DNA from: Pegoplata infirma
Taxonomy: Eukaryota > Arthropoda > Insecta > Diptera > Anthomyiidae
Direction of reading: 5' to 3'
NCBI GenBank assembly: GCA_963921195.1
Contig: OY992539.1
Coordinates: forward strand, 157,665,307 to 157,729,306
DNA: 64,000 bases
Shown here: one piece after another, positions 56,652 through 64,000 of the stretch
Layout of the letters: every line of letters starts with the position of its first letter
Numbering within the stretch: the first letter of the stretch is position 1
Notes under the pieces: model-generated
The model's input: only the letters and a program-made list of their open reading frames with translations
The model's database searches: none
What the model was told of the DNA's origin: nothing
Position numbers and translations under genes: made by a program

Positions 56652-58242
56652 CCCAGCAAAAAATAAACGAATTGGTTCTAAAAGAATTAGTGGTTTCACT
56701 ACATACAAAGTAGCGACAGGTGCCGAACTTCATAGTCCGTAGGAAGTACTTTTAAAATCACTTCCAAAAATGATACAAAATAACAATTAAAACATCTTTC
56801 AGCAGTTCTTTACTTAATGATTTTGAAGTACCTCTTTCATATGTTCTTAGAATTAAATTAAAAAGTGCAAATTTCTGGCACTTAAGTATTAGATCAAATT
56901 AAATCAAATCACCACAACATATGAACTTCTTTTTCAACTTAAACACTTAGAATGGGGGTGATAAACGAAGTATGCAATTTTTTCTACGTCCAGCTTCGAA
57001 TAGATTTAGGTTTTGCAAAAATGGTGACAAAATTTGGTAATGGCATTTCATTTCTCTTTATATAGAGCTTAAAAAATCGATTATTGATAAATTTTTCAAA
57101 TTTCATACAAGCAGTTTGACGTTTAACTACCATTCTATATCTTATATCGAAAAAAGTTGGTCCTAAATTAAATAAATACATTTACGAATATTAAAGATTG
57201 TTTAAGCTCTTTAGAAACCGGTGAATCGATTCGCCGTGAATTTTTATAGTTTTGTGATCTTTATAATAACTCCTTTTTTTAATTTGAAGTATATACGTTT
57301 GATTATCAATGAAATGAGTTTTTTTATCACGTAAGGTTTTTAAGATATTCGCGTTTGAATATTGAAATATGTGGGTCTCCTCTGTAACGTATTCTTAAGT
57401 TGCTCAAACACAATAGTACTCAATTTAGTAAAAATAAGACATCTTTATTCCAAATCAGGTATTCAAATTTTTCTATCGCGTACTGTTTTTGAAATATTGA
57501 CGTTTGAAAAACTCAAACTCCACTGTTGCGCACTTATATTCATTATAAATCACACAAAAATTTTCAAACGCGAATATCTCAAAAACAGAACATGCTTGAA
57601 AAATTTGAATTGCAGTTTTGGAATCAGGAGGTCCATTTTATGGAATCAACGTATGAATACGTAACAGTGGACCCCTAAAAGTGCTAAAATATTGTTTTTT
57701 TTTTTTACTTTTTAACAGCGAATATCTCAAAAAACGGTACGTGATATAAAAATTTGGACGGTAGATTTAAAAGCAGGAGACCAAAATCTATATGGACCAG
57801 TTAGAAATTTCACTGGGAAGATTTTTCTGTATAACAGTGACTTTAGTGTAAATATTACAAAAAAAAATACTCTTTCAATCAATCTTACAAAAAGAAGTGA
57901 AAAAATCACTTCAAATTTAGAAGTTCTAAATCACCAAATAAAAATGACATAATCACACCCAAAATGCCAAGAAATATGTCCTTCTAAAGAAGTGATGAAA
58001 AAGCGCTTCCAAAAGGTCAAGTTATATTAAAAATGTTAATATATATGTACATAATTAACACTAGTGATATATGTTATACTTAAGTGTCAATCTTTCGCCA
58101 CTGAAAAGTGGCGAAAAAAAGAACATACTTTGTGTGTCACGCCCATATTAAATTCATCAATGTTTCAGTTGAAGAAGAAGTACATCTGGTTCATAAGTTG
58201 TGGTGAATTTTGTAGTGAATGGTAAGCTCTTTTTTTGCTGGG
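56652..58242. mobile_element. CCCAGCAAAAAA element, GA duplication
   Basis: 1,591 bp with ends CCCAGCAAAAAATAAACG and 'gctctttttttgctggg'. GA flanks at 56650-56651 and 58243-58244. The empty site is present in the left arm of the same Transib-like host at about 45355-45395, reading 'ggttaagaattgcgacctgt' on the - strand. The interior has opposed repeats ('gaatatctcaaaaacag' type lines at about 57350 and 57570). No transposase is evident. Confidence 0.9.
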
Positions 58243-58965
58243 GAATTGCGACCTGTAGGCAAAATTGGACAAAAAAATGTCCATTTTCCCACTGTGCGCA
58301 GTAGTAAAAATTGAAAATCAACTCATTTCAATTTTTTTTCCTATTGTAATCCTTCAACACATTTTTTTTTATTATGGAACTATCATTTTTAGTTGGTTTT
58401 AAATACATTATTTTTTTTGTTTAGAAAATGTTTGTAAAAATATTTTTGTTTTTAAAATGTTGCAATTTTTAAGTCTTTTTAATGTTTGACGGATTACAAG
58501 TAAAAACGTAAGCTTTCATATTTAGAAATACAAATGTCCGTGTTATATGCCGTTTTTTTTAAATATTTAAGATTTTATGAACACATTCTGGTAGCTTTAA
58601 GTAATGTTTTTAAAATAAAAGTATCAGTAGTATAAAAGCGCCGGTTCTAGAAGACAATTTTTTTTTTATCATTTCCTGATAATTTTTTTATCCACATGAC
58701 TTTTTTTCATTCACAGTACATTTTTTTTCATCCACCATGAAAAAAAACAATTTGCTTGTAATATAATATCTTTTTTTGTAGTTTATTGTTTTGTAAAATA
58801 AAAACAAAATATTTTTTTTTACCCATACCTCGATTATTGGAATTATTATTTTTTTTTTTAAAAAGTTACTGCTCGGATTACTAATAAGGAGTAAAAACCC
58901 ATTACCAATAAGAATTATAATAATTAGTTAAAAAATGGAAGTAATTAAACATTTAAAATTTAACT

Positions 58966-59396
58966 TGTTTTTCTCGCTGCTCTATAGAACGTTTTTTTTT
59001 ATATTTTCTCAATTGATATACAGAGATTTTTTTATATTAAATTTTTATGAAATTTATAGATTTTTTTATGTTCATATTGGTTGAAGAGTTAAATTTTACA
59101 GTGTAAGACAAATCGACACTTTTTTTATTTTATAAGTATCATCGCCGTTTTATAGTATTTTAAATTGAAAAATTATTTCATTATTTGAGCAAATATTTTG
59201 AAAATACTCTATCGAGCATTAAGAAAATAATTCGCTTAATAAAAAGTGTTGATTTGTCTTAAACTGTAAAATTTTACTCTTCAACCAATATGAAAATAAA
59301 AAAATCTATAAATTTCATAAAAATTTAACATAAAAAATCTCTGTATATCAATTGAGAAAGTATATAAAAAACGTTCTATAGAGCAGTGAGAACAAC
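58966..59396. mobile_element. Inner foldback 'ctatagaacg'
   Basis: 'cgctgctctatagaacgttt' (58974) and its complement ending near 59390 pair over about 200 bp, including 'ttgatatacagagattttt' and 'catattggttgaagagt'. It is the centre of the 58625-60549 foldback. Confidence 0.75.
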
Positions 59397-59980
59397 AAAT
59401 CACTTAATCGAAAAATCGTTTTTTTTTATATTTTAAAATTGTGCTTTTCAACCTTTATGAAAATATTTTTTTATTTTTTTTTAAATTTTGTGCAAAATCA
59501 AATTAAAAAAATCCCTGTTTACTCTATATTATTAAAAAAGAAGTCATTATAGTTTTGTTATTGTAAGAAAATTAATATCTCTTTAGTGTTTTTTAAATTT
59601 TACATTTCGACCTTTATAAAAAAATAAAAGAAATTTCGTCTTCATTAATATGTTATAAAAGTACTTATTGCCTTGCATTTTTTAAACCTTTACAATTCAA
59701 TTAACTAAAAATTACTTTAAAACTTAATAAAAATTTTTATTTTTATCAAAATTTTTATTTTTATCAAAAACAAATTAAATTTTAAATGTTTAATTACTTC
59801 CATTTGTTAACTAATTATTTTACTTCTTATTGGTAATGGGTTTTTACTCCTTATTAGTAATTCGAGCAGTAACTGGAGCAAACACACTCATTAAAAAAAA
59901 TAATAATTCCGATAATCGAGGTATGGGTAAAAAAAAATATTTTTTTATTTTACAAGACATAAACTACAAAAAAAGATATT

Positions 59981-60398
59981 TGGGGTTTTCACAGTGACGA
60001 GTAAATTTGCCTTTTTTAGTTTGATATTTGGCAAAAATGCTAATTTGAATGTGGCATATTTTCTTAAAATGCCCAGCTCAAACCTTGTCTAAAAACAAAA
60101 TGCCAGTGTGCAAATAAAAAACATAAAAATGAAAACAGCTGTGATTGTTTATGCTGAAATTTCGAACGTGGCAACAAAAAACATTTATACAAAAAGAAAC
60201 ATACACATTTTTTGTGTTTATTTTAAAATTGTGAATGTAAAAAGTTAATTAAAGTTATTTTGTGCAAATTATTAACGAAAAGTGCGCTCACGATATGTAA
60301 AGAAAAAATGGTGGCAAATACTTGACGTTTAGTAAAATGGCAAATTTGCCAAATACCCAACTAAAAAGGCAAATTTAATCGTCACTGTGAAAACCCCA
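59981..60398. mobile_element. TGGGGTTTTCACAG MITE, ATT duplication
   Basis: 418 bp; ends TGGGGTTTTCACAGTGACGA and the complement 'cgtcactgtgaaaacccca'. ATT flanks at 59978-59980 and 60399-60401. The opposite arm of the host foldback near 58770 has the uninterrupted sequence ('cttgtaatataatatctttt'), so one ATT is a duplication. Confidence 0.85.
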
Positions 60399-60585
60399 AT
60401 TATGTTACAAGCAAATTAATTTTTTTCATGGTGGATGAAAAAAATGTACTGTGAATGAAAAAAAGTCATGTGGATAAAAAAATTATCAGCAAATGATAAA
60501 AAAAATCTCCTGCTGCTCCTACTCAAGAGCCGGCGCTTTTATACTACTGGAATTTAATGTATTTTAGTTTGTTTATACATACTTT

Positions 60586-60998
60586 TGCTGTGTTTTTCAT
60601 TAAGTGGATTTATTTTCGGATTAATCTTATTTAGTTCAAAATAAATATTTTTACATGCCAAAACAAATTTGAAATATTGTTTTCCGTAATCTACGATAAA
60701 TTAGCATTTGTAATCCGAAAAAATAATAAAAAATCTGGAAAATTAAAAAAGTTATAAATAAATCAAAATTAATCCAACTAAATTTTAGGATTTAATAAAT
60801 CCATTTTGGATTAATTTTGATTTATTTATAACTTTTTTCATTTTCCAAATTTTTTTATTATTTTTTCGGATTATAATTGAAAATTTATCGTAGATTACGG
60901 AAAAAAATATTCCAAATTTGTTTTCGTATAGTCAAATATTTTTTTTAAACAAAATAAGAGTAATCAGAAAATAAATCTACTTATTGAAAAACACAGCA
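60586..60998. mobile_element. Foldback MITE TGCTGTGTTTTTCA
   Basis: 413 bp; ends TGCTGTGTTTTTCATTAAGT and the complement 'ttattgaaaaacacagca'. TTT flanks on both sides, which is weak evidence in T-rich DNA. The arms pair over about 190 bp, including 'cgtaatctacgataaa' and its complement. Confidence 0.65.
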
Positions 60999-61253
60999 TT
61001 TGTTTTTAGTTTTATTGTTATGGTTATTGTGGTTGTTATAAGTGCGTATTCTTGTTGTTGGAGATAGACGCGTAAATTATATGTGGTCACGCTCACGCAA
61101 AACCAAATTTTAATTAGCCACGTCTGCTGCATTTACAATTGTTTTTATTTAGATTTATTTGATATTAATTTATGAAGTGATTAATATTAAATAAATCACC
61201 ATAGATAAATGTTTGTATTAAAGCAAAAACATTGCGTTTAAACCAGCGGTTAC

Positions 61254-61560
61254 CAACCTTTTTGGCTCGCGTACCCCTAATTTTATTAGCCGCGTACCCC
61301 CTAACGAGTTTTTTCTCATATAAAAGTTAGAGTTAATTTTGAAATTTTTGATCTGCAGGTATTATCATTTTTTTTTGAAGGATTTAGGGGAGATCAAAAC
61401 AATGGTGTTTTAATGCATCTGAAGCTGATTTTTCTGCAGAGCAAAAACGGCTAAAAATATTGCAAATCTGATTTCAACAGTCGATTCTACATCAAAAATT
61501 AAAACAACGAACGTTTTTTGAACACTTAAAAAAAGTACCAAAAACCCATCACAGGAGGCG
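61254..61560. repeat. One end of a hAT element (CAGCGGTTACCAACC)
   Basis: CAGCGGTTACCAACCTTTTT followed by 'cgcgtacccc' matches the classical hAT terminal pattern known from many animals. The other end is not visible, so the extent is unknown. Confidence 0.55.
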
Positions 61561-61606
61561 GAAATATAATGTTTTTAATTTGTTTTAAATGTTTTTTTTT
61601 TTAATA

Positions 61607-61653
61607 CGAGGGCAGATCAATAATTCCGTGACTTTTCGAATGAAACACCCTCG
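61607..61653. repeat. 47-bp collapsed mariner-like element
   Basis: CGAGGGCAGATC ... ACACCCTCG between TA dinucleotides (61605-61606 and 61654-61655), with 'aattccgtgac' inside, as in mariner terminal repeats. Almost only the two ends remain. Confidence 0.5.
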
Positions 61654-61702
61654 TATATCACAAAATCTTTTTTAAATTTCAACTCAGTGAAACTGAAATA
61701 AA

Positions 61703-62225
61703 TAGAGTCCGACCGAAACCAGTTTTCGAGGCCGAACCGAAACCGAACCGAATATTCGGCCGAAAAAGTAATATTCGGCCGAAACCGAACCGAAACCGAA
61801 ACTTAAAAAAAAATTAAAAATGGCATGAATAAAATTACTAAAAAGTTGTTAAAGATTAATATACATCATATAATGCTTTTAAACCATCGGAATTGTTGTA
61901 TTTTTGAAAAAAAAAAAAATGTTTTTTAAAAAACTTACAAAAAAATGTGTATTTCATTTGCAGATTAGGAGAAAATAATTTTTGAACTGAAACAGTTTTA
62001 CATTTATTGCATAAACTTCTAACATATTCTTCAATTGAACTGAAACAAGTGTAATGAAATACGAAATCAAAAAATTCACCGACTTTTTTACATATTTTTT
62101 AAAATACCAAAAAGTTTCGGTTTCGGCTAATATTCGGCCAAAATTTTGCCGAATACCGAATAGAGGCCGAAACCCCATTATTCGGCCGAAACCGAGACCG
62201 AAACCGAATATTCGGTCGGACTCTA
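61703..62225. mobile_element. hAT-type MITE, TSD GAAATAAA
   Basis: 523 bp with ends TAGAGTCCGACCGAAACC and 'ttcggtcggactcta'. Exact GAAATAAA lies at 61695-61702 and 62226-62233. The arms are rich in 'ccgaaaccgaa' lines. Confidence 0.93.
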
Positions 62226-62233
62226 GAAATAAA

Positions 62234-63363
62234 TGTTTAAAAAAATCGGCCGTTTTTGGAATTTAGAAATACTGTAAATGCAGTTGTGTAAACAAGACCT
62301 TGAGCCATCACTGAGCAATGTTTAAGGATTACCCCACTTTATCCGTAAAAGTTACAGAGGGTTAAAGTTGAAAAATCGATAAAAATGGCATGAAATAATC
62401 CATAGTTTTTACCTTCTTTCGCTTTTTTTTTTTTTAAGTTCTCCTTATATTTCAATCTTTTCAGGCATAACACAAAGTCATATAAGAGATTATTTTAATG
62501 TTGGTTTTATAGATGCTTCATCGCTTGGTAAGAAGTTATAAGACGGTTAAGTTTTGAAACCAAAAATTAAGATTTTTTAAATTTTCGAGGTTTTTTGATC
62601 AGCGATTTCGGCCCCCTCTATAAAATGAAAAAAGTTGAACTAGAGTTGGTAGCTGTTGTAATTCTTAACATTTTGGAATTAATCCCGTTAATGTGCCAGG
62701 AATAGTTAAGGAGTTTCAGCAGATCAAAGTACGAAAGAAAAAACGTATTTTTTTTAAAATACCAGTTTTTCGCGAGGCACATTCGCGGTTTCATTCGAAA
62801 TTTGGTGGACTCTTGCGTAAACCGAGTTTTTTGTAAGTTTACATAAAAAAATCACTGGCGGGTTTATAAAAAATAATTTGCAAAAATTTTATGGCATTTT
62901 TGAAAATTGTGCGAAATTTGCAAATCTGTTTCCTATTTTTTTTAGTAGCAATTAATGCATCATGCTCATTTTAATACACCAAACGACGTGCCGTAGAACT
63001 GATTTGCTTTTTGACTTTTTACTTTAAGCCATTCTGAACGGAAAGCGCGATGATTTTATCTAAACCTGTTTTGATCTGGCACATCCAAGGCTTTACACGA
63101 AATCGGATGATTTTTTTTTTTAATGAAAGTCCACTTGATGTGTCATTATAAAATCAGAGGCGGGTTAAAAAATTTTGATGATTATAGATTTTTTGGACCA
63201 TATTAAATTTTCTTGTTAAAAAAAAGCATCACCGATTTTTTTTTTAACTACTGGTACAATGATACGATTTTCCGTGATTTTTTTCAGTAATACCAACGCG
63301 CATTGCCTTAATATGTTATAAAAAATTGTGAAACTTTTCTTTTACCGCGAATTAATCGCGATT
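62234..63363. other. AT-rich stretch, no gene found
   Basis: No reading frame, RNA signal or transposon end can be identified here. It may belong to the repeat that recurs at the window end. Confidence 0.45.
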
Positions 63364-64000
63364 TTAGGTACTTAGATATATTTTTTTTAAATTGTTTGGT
63401 CATTAAAGGGTTAAATTTATATCATATATTTTAGAAGAAATGATATATCCTGGCATGTTTTAAGAACGTATGAAACAAATGTGTAGAAAAAAAATCGTTA
63501 AAATATTTTTAAGATTTTTAAAACCGATAAATCTTAAAACCGCCATAACTTTTGACCCCCTTGCGCGATTTAATTGACGCGAACGAATTTCTTATTCTTA
63601 AATAGCTTCTAATATTTACGCCAACTTTCATCGATGTGCCATCAAAACAAAAATCACATCTTTTTTACCTCAAAATTTAAGTCTTAGATGGAACTCCTCA
63701 TATACAATGAAATTTCATTTTGGAGCTTAACAATGGTACCTAAATTTCCACTCTATCACAACCCGTCTCAAAAATGCCCAAAACACATTTTTTGAGAACT
63801 TTGACATAAATTTTCTCAAAAATCTGAAATCATAGAAAAATTTGTGAACCATATTTGTAATCAGCATCGAAAGATAAATCGAAAACAAGTGGTCGGATAT
63901 CAAAATATTATAAAAAAAATATCGCGCAAATCTAGGTACTTAGATATTTTTTTTTTAAATTGTTTGGTTAAAGGGTTAAATTTATATCATATATTTTAGA
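63364..64000 (+). repeat. Direct repeat restarting at the window end
   Basis: 'taggtacttagatat ... aattgtttggt.aaagggtt ... atatcatatattttaga' occurs at 63364-63433 and again at 63932-64000 with a few differences. The spacing is 568 bp. The second copy is cut by the window edge, so this is either a tandem repeat or two direct repeats of one element. Confidence 0.7.

Larger units (their letters stand above)
45320..58296. mobile_element. Transib-like foldback element, TSD CGCAG, hosting BEL
   Basis: The ends CACAGTGGGGAAAAATGGAT and the complement 'tccattttcccactgtg' are flanked by exact CGCAG at 45315-45319 and 58297-58301. About 300 bp of arm is alike on both sides (for example 'gcctacaggtcgcaattcttaacc'). 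Subtracting the BEL insertion and the CCC element leaves about 1.0 kb. A CACWRTG-like start and a 5-bp C...G duplication are the known signature of Transib transposons; the assignment is inferred, as no transposase is present. Confidence 0.75.
58625..60549. mobile_element. Large foldback with nested insertions
   Basis: The left CAGTAGTATAAAAGCGCCGG is matched by 'ccggcgcttttatactactg' ending at 60549, and the arms pair over several hundred bp ('cccatacctcgattattgga' versus its complement near 59918). Inside are a second foldback, parts related to the MITE at 31629, and the MITE at 59981-60398. No clean target repeat was found. Confidence 0.75.

Overview
This window is AT-rich insect DNA, most likely from a calyptrate fly (blowfly, flesh fly or house fly relatives). 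That placing is an inference from the host gene, the transposon families and the abundant 'TATACCCTCC ... gtccgtccgtctgtccg' repeats. The only cellular gene I can support is on the + strand: five consecutive exons of a VPS13-family bridge-like lipid-transfer protein, most like VPS13D, at 11640-12589, 12663-12799, 18614-18739, 18811-19432 and 26663-26773. All splice sites are AG/GT and the phases join. The message is open at both ends, so both flanks should lie in further introns of the same gene. Nearly everything else is transposable-element (TE) DNA.

Region by region. 1-3.05 kb: a Tc1-like transposon, itself split by a MITE, sits in an antisense non-LTR retrotransposon that also carries a foldback MITE. 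3.05-11.5 kb: several HINE/INE-1-like repeats and a stack of hAT-type elements with exact 8-bp target duplications, holding a triplicated repeat and two CCC...GGG palindromic MITEs. 11.6-26.8 kb: the Vps13D exons, with introns filled by a tRNA-type SINE, HINE-like repeats, a Ty3/gypsy integrase remnant, degenerate tandem repeats and more hAT elements. 27-36 kb: a hAT MITE, a CR1/L2-like LINE with a 770-codon frame, and MITEs with CCC ends. 36-38.5 kb: a decayed Pao remnant.

38.6-45.2 kb: a Jockey-clade LINE on the - strand, split by an RTE-like LINE piece, a SINE and a 1.56-kb hAT element. 45.3-58.3 kb: a Transib-like foldback element (CACAGTG ends, 5-bp duplication) that received a complete-ended BEL/Pao retrovirus-like element with gag, pol and env. 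That element was in turn hit by a second Transib-like element, a hAT MITE, a LINE fragment and a CCC...GGG palindrome. 58.3-64 kb: nested foldbacks, hAT ends and a repeat that restarts at the window edge.

The most useful results are insertion junctions that can be checked inside the window. Two CCC...GGG elements have empty sites in neighbouring repeats, showing 2-bp duplications of varying sequence. Two Transib-like elements have 5-bp duplications. At least nine hAT-type elements have 8-bp duplications. The BEL element lacks its integrase core and carries a tandemly triplicated leader that copies the primer-binding site. I found no CRISPR array, operon, rRNA gene or convincing functional tRNA gene.
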